A stretch of DNA of 64,000 nucleotides from Nitrospira sp. (GTDB lineage: Bacteria; Nitrospirota; Nitrospiria; Nitrospirales; Nitrospiraceae): contig JAFEBI010000007.1 of assembly GCA_018242725.1 (NCBI GenBank), forward strand, positions 62,001 through 126,000. The letters run 5' to 3'. How positions within the stretch are numbered: position 1 is the first letter of the stretch; every line of letters starts with the position of its first letter. The notes beneath the pieces were generated by a model. That model was not told the origin of the DNA. It saw nothing but the letters and a program-made list of their open reading frames with translations, and ran no database searches. Below are positions 1 through 8,141 of the stretch, in pieces. Made by a program: the position numbers and the translations under genes.

Positions 1-114
1 GTCCCGCGTAGTGTCGCGAATGAAGGACACACGGTCTTGGGCCAAGAACGCGTTGATCAAGCCTACCGAGTATTGATTCGGCGAGAGGATAGCGACTGAG
101 GGGGTGTCGACCAT
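1..114 (-). CDS. N-terminal part of an unrecognised protein, cut by the window edge
   Basis: Reading the minus strand from the ATG at 114-112 gives an open frame of 38 codons that runs off the window start. It begins MVDTPSVAILSPNQYS and contains no stop. A Shine-Dalgarno-like AAAGGA lies about 10 bases upstream of the ATG, and the frame is closed by a stop a few codons upstream, which supports this start. It lies downstream of the RsmI-like gene in the same direction with a 50-bp gap, so the two may be co-transcribed. No family can be named from so short a piece. Confidence 0.5.
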   Translation of the reverse strand, partial: MVDTPSVAILSPNQYSVGLINAFLAQDRVSFIRDTTRD

Positions 115-164
115 CCCGAAGACATCCTTTGGTCGTCATGACTCCATGAGAGTTTCTGCCCCGC

Positions 165-905
165 CTACCGCTGTTTTCTCCCCGACACAACAATCGTGAT
201 GTCTTCTCTTTGTACGCCGCATAGTCGTCGGCTTACCTGACGCGCGGTTCCACGAAAAATCACCTCATTCGGTTTGGTCAGGTTGCAGGCCGCTACGACC
301 AGCCGTCTCGGTGCAAGGCGAACAAGGGTGCTGAGGGCACGTGTGGCTGTCATTTGAGTGCCATAGGCGACAGTTGGAACCTCTTTCTTCAGTGCGGCAG
401 TCACGCTTCTTGAGAGATGCAGGCCGGTGCTCGGGAGTTGGCCAAGGAAATGGAACGACTCACAAGGAAAGCCTGCAACAGTCAGCGCAGCAATCCCTGC
501 AGACGGTCCAGGGAGCGGAATCACTGGAATGCCCAGGGCGTGGGCTCCCGCCACCAATCGAGCGCCTGGATCCACAATAAGAGGAGAGCCTCTGTCTGCA
601 ACGAGCGCAATCCTGGCTCCCTGTCGTACGCGTTGGAGTAATACCGCTACTTTTTCCTTCACATTCACAGGACCATAACTCGTCACCGTCGTTGAGATCC
701 GATGATGCACGAGCAGCTGCTGTGTCAGCATAGGATCTTCAGAGGCAATAAGATCAACAGATTTCAAGATCGCCAGGGCACGGAGGGTCAGATCATCAGC
801 GTGTCCAATAGGGACGGCGACCACATACACCGCTCCTCTCTCATCCGATGACGTAGCCGAAGCCATTGACTGGCCAGCGTTTTCTTGACTCTGTTTAGGC
901 GGCAC
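165..905 (-). CDS. rsmI: RsmI-like tetrapyrrole-methylase-fold SAM methyltransferase
   Basis: A 246-residue protein with the tetrapyrrole methylase fold used by RsmI, which 2'-O-methylates C1402 of 16S rRNA. After a 25-residue low-complexity start it shows YVVAVPIGHADDLTLRAL, matching the family's N-terminal P-x-GN-x-x-D-x-T-x-RA block, then DRGSPLIVDPG for the usual DAGTPxISDPG, and the well-kept PGPSAGIAAL block. Several signature residues differ: GN is GH, the usual EDTR is EDPM, and DAGTP is DRGSP. It may therefore be a divergent paralogue with another target. It could also start at the internal Met preceding ASATSSDE. It is divergent from the haem operon, with 62 bp between the two starts. 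Confidence 0.75.
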   Translation of the reverse strand: MPPKQSQENAGQSMASATSSDERGAVYVVAVPIGHADDLTLRALAILKSVDLIASEDPMLTQQLLVHHRISTTVTSYGPVNVKEKVAVLLQRVRQGARIALVADRGSPLIVDPGARLVAGAHALGIPVIPLPGPSAGIAALTVAGFPCESFHFLGQLPSTGLHLSRSVTAALKKEVPTVAYGTQMTATRALSTLVRLAPRRLVVAACNLTKPNEVIFRGTARQVSRRLCGVQREDITIVVSGRKQR

Positions 906-967
906 CGATATAATTTCCTTTCAATCTGTTCGAATGTCGCGCCGGGTATCCTACTGGAACATTCCCA

Positions 968-1771
968 ATGGCAGTCGTCTGTTTCATGATCGCCCTTATC
1001 CTGTACATCGCGGCCACCGTGTCGTTTCTGTCCTACTCGCTACGGCGTTCCGAAGCCCTTTCAAATGTGTCGCTGGGCATCACCGCAGTCGGATTCGCGT
1101 TCCACACGATCACCCTTATCATGAGAATGACGGGAGCGTCATCTTCGGCTCCGCCAAGTTTTTCCGATGCCTTGTCATTTTTCTCCTGGATGATCATCCT
1201 GGTGTTGCTCATCGTCGAGTTTCGTCATCGCATTCATGTGCTGGGATCCTTCATGGTCCCCTTGGCGATTGTCTCGCTCATCTCGGCGGCAGCCCTTCCG
1301 GAAAGCGAGCCGACGCTTCAACCCGTCTTCAAAACGTTATGGTTCCATGTCACTCTCAGCATGCTGGGCACTGTAGGGTTTGCCGTCGCATTTGTCGCAG
1401 GAGTGATGTATCTCATTCAAGATCGGCTCCTCAAGTCGAAACAATTCAACGTGCTCTATAGTAAGCTACCGGCGCTCGATTTTCTCGATCATCTGAATCA
1501 GCAGTCAATCGTCTTGGGGTTCCCATTGCTGACGTTGGGAATCGTGACCGGTGCCATCTCCGCCGAGCTCGCTCGTGGGTCGTACGTCAGCTGGAATCCT
1601 GAGCAAACATGGGCCGTTGTGACCTGGCTCTTTTATTTCGTCGTCCTTCTGGGAAGACTGACCATCGGCTGGAGAGCCAAACGGGCAGCCTATCTCACAG
1701 TAGTCGGATTTGCCTGTGTCATCCTGACATTGGTCGGCGTACTGCTCAAAGGGCATAGCGCCTTGTCGTAG
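968..1771 (+). CDS. HemX/CcsA-like inner-membrane cytochrome c assembly protein
   Basis: A 267-residue, very hydrophobic protein with about eight predicted membrane helices, starting with the segment MAVVCFMIALILYIAATVSF. Its size, topology and the tryptophan-containing loop before the late helices (SYVSWNPEQTWAVVTWLFY) fit the CcsA/CcmC/HemX family. Members handle haem or influence glutamyl-tRNA reductase levels. It lies 20 bp upstream of hemA, the classic position of hemX, so a role in haem supply or cytochrome c maturation is inferred. The ribosome-binding site is weak. Which of the two functions applies cannot be told from sequence alone. Confidence 0.8.
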   Translation: MAVVCFMIALILYIAATVSFLSYSLRRSEALSNVSLGITAVGFAFHTITLIMRMTGASSSAPPSFSDALSFFSWMIILVLLIVEFRHRIHVLGSFMVPLAIVSLISAAALPESEPTLQPVFKTLWFHVTLSMLGTVGFAVAFVAGVMYLIQDRLLKSKQFNVLYSKLPALDFLDHLNQQSIVLGFPLLTLGIVTGAISAELARGSYVSWNPEQTWAVVTWLFYFVVLLGRLTIGWRAKRAAYLTVVGFACVILTLVGVLLKGHSALS

Positions 1772-1791
1772 TAGATGGAAGTGATCGTGTC

Positions 1792-3183
1792 ATGCATCTG
1801 ATCGTCGTAGGCTTGAGCCATAAGACGGCTCCGGTGGAAATCCGAGAGCGTCTGGCTGTTCCAGGAAGCCGTCTGGGCGAAGCGCTCATTCGTCTCTGTT
1901 CTTATCCGGGTGTGAAGGAAGGGATTTTACTGTCGACCTGCAACCGAGTCGAAGTCTACTCCGTGGTTGATGATGTCGATACCGGGTATGGCCGTATCCA
2001 GGAATTTCTGGCCGACACGCATCTTTCTCTCTCGTCCGAACAGTTGACCCCACATTTGTATTGGCATACCGGGGATCGGGCGATTGCCCACCTGTTTCGC
2101 GTGGCGTCCAGTTTGGATTCCATGATCATCGGCGAGTCTCAAATCTTGGGACAACTGAAAGACGCCTTCGAGGTCGCCCTGGCACACAAAACCACCGGTG
2201 TGATCATGAACAAAGTGGTGAAGAAGGCGATCTCCGTGGCCAAACGCGTGCGCACGGAGACCAAGATTGCCGAGATGGCAGTCTCCGTGAGTTATGCCGC
2301 CGTTGAGCTTGCGAAGAAAATCTTTTCGAATTTGCACGAAAAAACGGTGTTGCTGGTCGGGGCCGGTGAAATGGCCAAGCTGGCGGCGAAACATTTGATT
2401 GCGAACGGCGTGGGGCATGTGCGGATTACCACCAGGACTCCGCAACACGCCGTTGATCTCGCCGAGAAATTTGGTGGCACAGCGGTCCCGTTCGATCAGT
2501 TCAAGGATGACATGGCCTCAGCCGACATCGTGTTGGTGTCTACCGGCGCGGCCCATTACCTGGTCGGGGCTGAAGATGTGCATCGAGCCGTCCAGGAACG
2601 AATGAATCGTCCGATGTTTCTGATCGATATTTCCGTGCCGAGGAATATCGACCCCGCAGTTCGCCACGTCGACAACGCGTTCCTCTTCGATATCGACGAT
2701 CTCAAGCATCGGGTTGAGCAGAACCGCGCCGAACGGGTGCAGGAGGCGGAGAAAGCCGAGCGCATGGTGATTGAAGAAGTGACGATGATCCTCGACTGGA
2801 TGAAATCGTTGGAAGTCACACCGACCATCGTGGCTCTTCGCAACCGAGTAGAGGACATTAAGCGGGCGGAGGTCGAGAAAGTGCTGGGACGATTGGGACA
2901 CCTCTCCGCACAGGATCGTGAACTTGTCGAAGGTCTCGCCTCATCGATCGTCAATAAATTGATACATCGGACGATGGTGACGTTGAAAAACGAGGTGAAT
3001 TCGTCGAGTGGGCCGGCGTTCGTCGAGGCAGCCCGGCAATTCTATGCCCTCGATCGGCCAACTCCGTCTACTCAACAGACAGAGCCCTATACTGAGTCAT
3101 CTCGTTACCTCACGGACGGTCGCCGGCAATCAGAAGCCGACGTGCCAACCCCGGAACCCTCCGTTCCTAAACGAGCCCGCTAG
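1792..3183 (+). CDS. hemA: Glutamyl-tRNA reductase
   Basis: A 463-residue enzyme for the first committed step of C5-pathway tetrapyrrole synthesis, reducing glutamyl-tRNA to glutamate-1-semialdehyde with NADPH. The N-terminal catalytic domain has GLSHKTAPVEIRERL and LLSTCNRVEVY, whose Cys50 is the expected thioester nucleophile. ASSLDSMIIGESQILGQ follows. The NADPH domain carries VLLVGAGEMAKLAAKHL. The C-terminal helical dimerisation domain ends near residue 415. After it comes a 45-residue Pro/Ser-rich tail that is longer than usual and probably disordered. Start and length match the family. It is the first of a chain of tetrapyrrole genes on this strand. Confidence 0.97.
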   Translation: MHLIVVGLSHKTAPVEIRERLAVPGSRLGEALIRLCSYPGVKEGILLSTCNRVEVYSVVDDVDTGYGRIQEFLADTHLSLSSEQLTPHLYWHTGDRAIAHLFRVASSLDSMIIGESQILGQLKDAFEVALAHKTTGVIMNKVVKKAISVAKRVRTETKIAEMAVSVSYAAVELAKKIFSNLHEKTVLLVGAGEMAKLAAKHLIANGVGHVRITTRTPQHAVDLAEKFGGTAVPFDQFKDDMASADIVLVSTGAAHYLVGAEDVHRAVQERMNRPMFLIDISVPRNIDPAVRHVDNAFLFDIDDLKHRVEQNRAERVQEAEKAERMVIEEVTMILDWMKSLEVTPTIVALRNRVEDIKRAEVEKVLGRLGHLSAQDRELVEGLASSIVNKLIHRTMVTLKNEVNSSSGPAFVEAARQFYALDRPTPSTQQTEPYTESSRYLTDGRRQSEADVPTPEPSVPKRAR

Positions 3184-3211
3184 CCTAGAAGTACAGAGAA
3201 AGGATCACCCT

Positions 3212-4159
3212 GTGTCGACATCGAACAGTCAACGATCAACCCTGGTACTTGGGACAAGGGGGAGTAAGTTGGCGCTCTGTCAGAGTGAATGGTTTCAATC
3301 AAAAGTCCACGAGGTTGCACCCGAGGTTCGCGTCACGCTCAAAAAGATTCAGACGTCAGGAGACAAGATCGTTGACGTCCCGCTGGCCAAAATTGGAGGA
3401 AAAGGGCTCTTCGTCAAAGAGATTGAAGATGCCTTGCTTGCCGGTGACATTGACTTCGCCGTTCACAGTATGAAAGACGTCCCCGCGCAACTGCCGGCAG
3501 GACTCGACATTCTCTGCGTTCCTCCACGCGAAGATGCCCGTGATGCTCTCATCAGCCGAACCGGCTGTTCGTTCCAAGACCTTCCCGTGAGTGCAACGGT
3601 CGGGACGGCCAGTCTCCGCCGCCAAGCACAACTGTTACAGGCCAGACCAGACCTCACAATCACCATGCTGCGAGGAAATCTTGACACCAGGCTGCGAAAG
3701 CTCAAGGAGGGCCAGTTTGACGCGATTGTCCTGGCCGCAGCGGGTTTGCATCGATTGGCTTGGACTCAGACTATCACTGAATATCTTTCTCCCGTTCTCA
3801 GTCTTCCTGCCATTGGGCAAGGCGCGCTGGGTATTGAAGGCCGAGCCAACGACGAATTTGTCCGCTCAATTCTGTTGCGGCTCAATCACCAAGAAACCCA
3901 GACGACGGTCACGGCAGAGCGAGCATTTTTACAACGATTGGAGGGCGGCTGTCAGGTGCCGATTGCCGCGCATGCCACCTTGTCCGGTGACCGGGTGGTT
4001 CTGGAGGGACTTGTGGCGAGCATCGACGGGAAAACCATCATTCGCGATCAGATAGCAGGCACAGGTCAGCAAGCCCATGCCCTTGGGGTACAGTTAGCTG
4101 AACGGCTGTTGACACGAGGAGGAGACAAGATTCTTCGCGAGATTTACGGATCCGCATGA
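3212..4159 (+). CDS. hemC: Porphobilinogen deaminase (hydroxymethylbilane synthase)
   Basis: Polymerises four porphobilinogens into hydroxymethylbilane. The frame is open far upstream inside hemA, but the family N-terminus (STLVLGTRGSKLALCQSEW) shows that translation begins at the GTG at 3212, preceded by AAAGGA. This gives 315 residues, the normal length. Visible family blocks are KIQTSGDKIVDVPL, KGLFVKEIEDALL, HSMKDVP, GTASLRRQAQL and LRGNLDTRLRKL. The dipyrromethane-cofactor cysteine is Cys247 in EGGCQVPIAAHA. It sits 28 bp after hemA and overlaps the next gene by ATGA, so coupled translation with cobA-hemD is likely. Confidence 0.97.
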   Translation: MSTSNSQRSTLVLGTRGSKLALCQSEWFQSKVHEVAPEVRVTLKKIQTSGDKIVDVPLAKIGGKGLFVKEIEDALLAGDIDFAVHSMKDVPAQLPAGLDILCVPPREDARDALISRTGCSFQDLPVSATVGTASLRRQAQLLQARPDLTITMLRGNLDTRLRKLKEGQFDAIVLAAAGLHRLAWTQTITEYLSPVLSLPAIGQGALGIEGRANDEFVRSILLRLNHQETQTTVTAERAFLQRLEGGCQVPIAAHATLSGDRVVLEGLVASIDGKTIIRDQIAGTGQQAHALGVQLAERLLTRGGDKILREIYGSA

Positions 4160-5724
4160 ACAGGCTGAGACAACGCACAGGAAAGGTCTATCTCGTCGGA
4201 GCCGGCCCTGGAGATCCAGGTCTCCTGACGCTCCGCGGTCGAGACTGTCTTGCTCAGGCCGATGTTATCCTGTACGACTATCTTGCCAATCCTGCACTGC
4301 TGACCCATGCGCCTGAGCATGCAGAGCGCCTGTATGTCGGACGGCGTGGAACAGGGAAATATCCAGAACAAGCGTCCATCAATCGGCTGCTGATCGAACG
4401 CGCCCAAGCCGGGAACATGGTGGTGCGGCTGAAAGGCGGAGACCCCTTTGTGTTTGGTCGCGGTGGAGAAGAAGCGGAGGCGCTCGCGACTGCGGGGATT
4501 GCCTTTGAAGTGGTCCCCGGTGTCACGGCCGCTGTCGCGGTACCGGCCTATGCGGGAATTCCTATTACCCACCGCACCTTGGCCTCTACCGTGACGATCG
4601 TCACCGGGCATGAAGATCCCACCAAATCTGCCACTGCGTTGGATTGGTCGAGGCTCGCGGCAACCCGTGGGACACTCGTCTTTCTGATGGGCATGAAACA
4701 GCTCTCCACGATCGCGGCCCAGCTCATGCAGGAAGGGTTGTCTCCATCCACACCTGTCGCGATTACCCGTTGGGGGACCAAAGCGTGTCAGCAGACGCTC
4801 GTAGGGACATTGTCGGACATTGTGTCAAAGGCGGACTCCATTGGAATGGAACCACCCACCGTGATTGTGGTGGGTGAGGTGGTTCAACTCAGATCAACGC
4901 TCAACTGGTTCGAGCGACGTCCTCTGTTCGGGAAACGTGTACTGATGACGCGAGCCAAAGAACAGGCGCACGAGTTGGCCACGCACCTCGCCAGTTATGG
5001 AGCTGAACCGGTCGAGGGCTCAACGATCACCATCGTTCCGCCTCTCGACTGGACCGTGGTCGATCGCGCTATTTCTGAGATCGGCACATATGATTGGGTC
5101 ATCTTCACCAGTGTGAACGGCGTGGACCGTTTTATGACTCGCCTCTGGGCGAAGGGACTGGACGCACGATGTCTGGGCGGACGACGGTTGTGCTGCATTG
5201 GACCTCGGACCGCTCAGGAATTGGAGCGTTTCGGGGTTCGAGCCGATCTGGTTCCGGCTGAGTATCAAGCAGAGGGCGTCTTAGCCGCACTGAATCAGCA
5301 GACGGGCAGAACGTCACGCATCCTGATTCCTCGAGCCGAAGTGGCGAGGGAGATTTTGCCGAAAGAGCTTCGCGCCGGTGGGGCTCACGTCGACGTGGTT
5401 CCAGTCTACCGAACACTGGCTCCCGACCTGAATGCCGGTGGCTGGTGGCAGGACCTCAGAGACCATCGCCTTGATATCGTGACCTTCACAAGTTCTTCCA
5501 CAGTCCGGAACTTTGTTGATATGCTGGGAGGAATGGAAGCCGTGCGTCCGCTCTTGCAATCCGTCACCATTGCGTGCATCGGCCCGATCACCGCCAAGAC
5601 GGCGGAGGAATATGGTCTGACGGTCTCCATCATGCCGAGTCAAAATACAATTCCTGCGCTGGTGGATGCAATCGCCCACCATTATGAGAGCCGCGAGCCA
5701 TATGCTGCGGGTGTCGTTCCGTAA
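4156..5724 (+). CDS. cobA-hemD: Fused uroporphyrinogen-III C-methyltransferase / uroporphyrinogen-III synthase
   Basis: A 522-residue bifunctional protein. Residues about 8-250 are a SUMT/CobA domain, which adds methyls at C2 and C7 of uroporphyrinogen III to make precorrin-2 and so feeds sirohaem, cobalamin or haem d1. It shows VYLVGAGPGDPGLLTLRG, VVRLKGGDPFVFGRGGEE, VVPGVTAA and PITHR. Residues about 255-515 are a HemD domain, which cyclises hydroxymethylbilane to uroporphyrinogen III, with GKRVLMTRAKEQAHEL, VIFTSVNGV and VTFTSSSTVRNF. The ATG overlaps the hemC stop. The fusion links ring closure with the branch to sirohaem. Such fusions are known in several phyla. Confidence 0.95.
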   Translation: MNRLRQRTGKVYLVGAGPGDPGLLTLRGRDCLAQADVILYDYLANPALLTHAPEHAERLYVGRRGTGKYPEQASINRLLIERAQAGNMVVRLKGGDPFVFGRGGEEAEALATAGIAFEVVPGVTAAVAVPAYAGIPITHRTLASTVTIVTGHEDPTKSATALDWSRLAATRGTLVFLMGMKQLSTIAAQLMQEGLSPSTPVAITRWGTKACQQTLVGTLSDIVSKADSIGMEPPTVIVVGEVVQLRSTLNWFERRPLFGKRVLMTRAKEQAHELATHLASYGAEPVEGSTITIVPPLDWTVVDRAISEIGTYDWVIFTSVNGVDRFMTRLWAKGLDARCLGGRRLCCIGPRTAQELERFGVRADLVPAEYQAEGVLAALNQQTGRTSRILIPRAEVAREILPKELRAGGAHVDVVPVYRTLAPDLNAGGWWQDLRDHRLDIVTFTSSSTVRNFVDMLGGMEAVRPLLQSVTIACIGPITAKTAEEYGLTVSIMPSQNTIPALVDAIAHHYESREPYAAGVVP

Positions 5725-5786
5725 CGAGACGGCCCTAAGGCACGGGCCAGTCCGATCATTTCCGATGATTAAGGAGGGAGGATACG

Positions 5787-6179
5787 ATGGTTCCAGTGAA
5801 GTCATTCATGATTCCCCGAGACAAGTTTGTAACCGTCCCACGTGACACCGACACACAGACGGCGGCGAGGATCATGCGCGATCGCGGGATCGGCAGTTTA
5901 TTCGTCACGAATGACCGTGAAATTATCGGCATCATCACGGATACGGATATGATGCGCCGAGTCGTCGCCGCCGGGGCCGATGCAACCAAAACCACGGTTG
6001 AACAAATTATGTCGGCTCCGATCATGACAATCGAAGAAAATAAGACGTTGTTGGATGCCAATGATCTCATGGCCCAATCACACCTTCGTCATTTAGGTGT
6101 GACACGTGATGGCGAGTTGGTCGGAATCATCTCAGTCCGAGACCTTGTGGTCTTCTTGACCAATCTCCCGAGGAAATAG
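5787..6179 (+). CDS. Two-CBS-domain protein
   Basis: A 130-residue protein made almost entirely of a tandem pair of CBS domains (Bateman module). The first is around residues 1-60 (VTVPRDTDTQTAARIMRDRGIGSLFVTN) and the second around residues 65-128 (IMTIEENKTLLDANDLMAQSHLRHLGVT). CBS pairs bind adenine nucleotides or related ligands and act as sensors or regulatory subunits. No catalytic domain is attached. A very good Shine-Dalgarno (AAGGAGGGAGG) precedes the ATG. It lies between cobA-hemD and hemB, so a regulatory link with tetrapyrrole synthesis is possible but only inferred from position. Confidence 0.9.
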   Translation: MVPVKSFMIPRDKFVTVPRDTDTQTAARIMRDRGIGSLFVTNDREIIGIITDTDMMRRVVAAGADATKTTVEQIMSAPIMTIEENKTLLDANDLMAQSHLRHLGVTRDGELVGIISVRDLVVFLTNLPRK

Positions 6180-6188
6180 GAATACACT

Positions 6189-7169
6189 ATGGGGTTTCCA
6201 ATCCATCGCCTTCGTCGACTCAGGCAACAGGAACCGTTGCGGCGCATGGTGCGAGAGACACATCTCTCGTCGGCGGACTTGATCGCCCCGCTATTTGTGG
6301 TTGAAGGACAGGATCGTCGTGAATCGATCGGGTCGATGCCCGGTCAATTCAGACTTTCTATTGATTGGCTGATCAAGGAAGGGACAGAGCTGCTTGCGCT
6401 TGGTATTCCAGCCATCATTTTGTTCGGCATTCCAGACTCCAAAGACGAACGAGGCAGCTCCGGCTTAGATCCAAACGGGATCGTGCAACGAGCGATCAAA
6501 GCCGTCAAACAGCAGGTGCCGGAGTTGATGGTAATTACCGATGTGTGTATCGACGAATATACCAGCCATGGCCATTGTGGAATCGTCCGAGATGGAAAAA
6601 TTCTCAATGATGAGACGCTGGACTGCCTGACAACCATGGCACGGACCCATGCGGAAGCAGGAGCCGATATGGTAGCGCCGTCCGATATGATGGACGGACG
6701 TGTCGCCGCAATACGAAAAGAGCTCGATCGATCCGGATTCCACGATCTACCCATTATGGCGTATGCCGCCAAGTTCTCGTCCTGCTTCTATGCCCCGTTT
6801 CGCGATGCCGCCTTCTCGACGCCGCACTTTGGTGATCGACAGTCCTATCAAATGGACCCGGCCAATGCGCGGGAAGCGCTGCGCGAAATCGATCTTGATA
6901 TAAAGGAGGGCGCCGACATCATCATGGTGAAACCGGCCTTGCCGTACCTCGATATCATTGCCACCGCCCGCCGCCGCATGCTTCTGCCGCTGGCAGCCTA
7001 TCAAGTGAGTGGTGAATACAGCATGATCAAAGCGGCGGCACAGGCGGGATGGCTCGATGAGTCGCGCGCAATGATGGAGTCACTGTTAGCCATCAAGCGG
7101 GCAGGGGCCGACCTGATCCTGACCTATTTTGCCAAAGACGCGGCTCAGCTGCTTCGTTCATTACGATGA
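6189..7169 (+). CDS. hemB: Delta-aminolevulinic acid dehydratase (porphobilinogen synthase)
   Basis: Condenses two 5-aminolevulinates to porphobilinogen. It is 326 residues, the usual length. The N-terminus RLRRLRQQEPLRRMVRETHLS, the lysine block MAYAAKFSSCFYAPFRDA and the active-site block IIMVKPALPYLDII are all typical. The metal-binding block reads TDVCIDEYTSHGHCG. Zinc-type enzymes have C-x-C-x7-C here and magnesium-type enzymes have aspartates, while this one has C-x-D-x7-C, a mixed site. It sits 9 bp after the CBS gene and its stop overlaps the ribF start (ATGA). Confidence 0.97.
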   Translation: MGFPIHRLRRLRQQEPLRRMVRETHLSSADLIAPLFVVEGQDRRESIGSMPGQFRLSIDWLIKEGTELLALGIPAIILFGIPDSKDERGSSGLDPNGIVQRAIKAVKQQVPELMVITDVCIDEYTSHGHCGIVRDGKILNDETLDCLTTMARTHAEAGADMVAPSDMMDGRVAAIRKELDRSGFHDLPIMAYAAKFSSCFYAPFRDAAFSTPHFGDRQSYQMDPANAREALREIDLDIKEGADIIMVKPALPYLDIIATARRRMLLPLAAYQVSGEYSMIKAAAQAGWLDESRAMMESLLAIKRAGADLILTYFAKDAAQLLRSLR

Positions 7170-8110
7170 AAGTCACCCGCGGATATTCGGACAAGGCCGC
7201 GCGACCCTATCCCGTGGGCACCATCGGGAACTTTGACGGGCATCATCGTGGGCACCAGGCTCTCCTGCAACAAGTCGTTGAGACGGCGCGCAAGAACGAA
7301 GGCACTGCGGTGGTGCTCACCTTTGATCCGCATCCAGTGAAAATCTTGGCGCCGCACGTCGATTTCAGATTTCTGACCGACGAACGCGAAAAACTGGCTC
7401 GTTTCAACCAAGCAGGCATCGATGAGGTCATGCTTGTCGAGTTCACGCCAACGTTTGCGTCGCTGACTCCCGACCTATTCGCTGAACAGGTGCTCGCCCA
7501 CGGACTGGGGCTCAAAGAGATTTTTGTCGGACAGCATTTTGCGTTCGGACATAAGCGGGCCGGCAAGATCGACGACCTCCGGCGCTTCGGTGAGCGGGTT
7601 GGCTTCATCGTCCATCCAACACCTCCCGTCACCCTTGATGGGGGCGTCGTCAGCTCAACAAGAATCAGACAGCTCATTATGGCCGGAGACATGGCCCGCG
7701 CCTCGCGGTTACTCGGACGACCCTATGCACTGAGCGGAATTGTCGTTCCTGGAGAGGGTAGGGGTCGAACATTAGACTGTCCGACTGCAAATGTGCCACT
7801 CCCGCCAGACCGTGTGACTCCTGCCGACGGTATATATGCCTCGGTCACGATCCTGGGAACCGATCGGCACGACTCCGTCACCTATATTGGGAACAGGCCG
7901 ACCTTTCACGGAGGAGTACGAGGATTAGAAGTCTCCATCCTTGATGGACAATATGACCTCTACGGGCACAGAATCACGGTCGAATTGATCGATCGGATCC
8001 GTGGTGATGCGCGGTTCGAGAGTGAGGAAGCCTTGAGCCGACAAATCGTACTCGATGTCGAATCAGCACGACAGGTCCTCCGTCGCTATCACGACCGCAT
8101 GGAAACGTGA
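7166..8110 (+). CDS. ribF: Bifunctional riboflavin kinase / FAD synthetase
   Basis: A 314-residue two-domain enzyme that phosphorylates riboflavin to FMN and adenylates FMN to FAD. The N-terminal nucleotidyltransferase domain (about 15-185) shows GNFDGHHRGHQALLQ and the C-terminal block of that domain, VVSSTRIRQLIMAGDMARAS. The riboflavin kinase domain (about 190-310) shows GRGRTLDCPTANV (usually GRxLGFPTAN) and YIGNRPTF. Start and length fit the family. It is translationally coupled to hemB by an ATGA overlap, which places cofactor synthesis in the haem operon. Confidence 0.96.
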   Translation: MKVTRGYSDKAARPYPVGTIGNFDGHHRGHQALLQQVVETARKNEGTAVVLTFDPHPVKILAPHVDFRFLTDEREKLARFNQAGIDEVMLVEFTPTFASLTPDLFAEQVLAHGLGLKEIFVGQHFAFGHKRAGKIDDLRRFGERVGFIVHPTPPVTLDGGVVSSTRIRQLIMAGDMARASRLLGRPYALSGIVVPGEGRGRTLDCPTANVPLPPDRVTPADGIYASVTILGTDRHDSVTYIGNRPTFHGGVRGLEVSILDGQYDLYGHRITVELIDRIRGDARFESEEALSRQIVLDVESARQVLRRYHDRMET

Positions 8111-8141
8111 TGGATTGTTGCAACCACCTGTGCCTCATTCC

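Noticed and set aside
934-1461. 175-codon frame overlapping the hemX-like gene
   Set aside because: It is in another frame of an obvious membrane-protein gene and has no family similarity.
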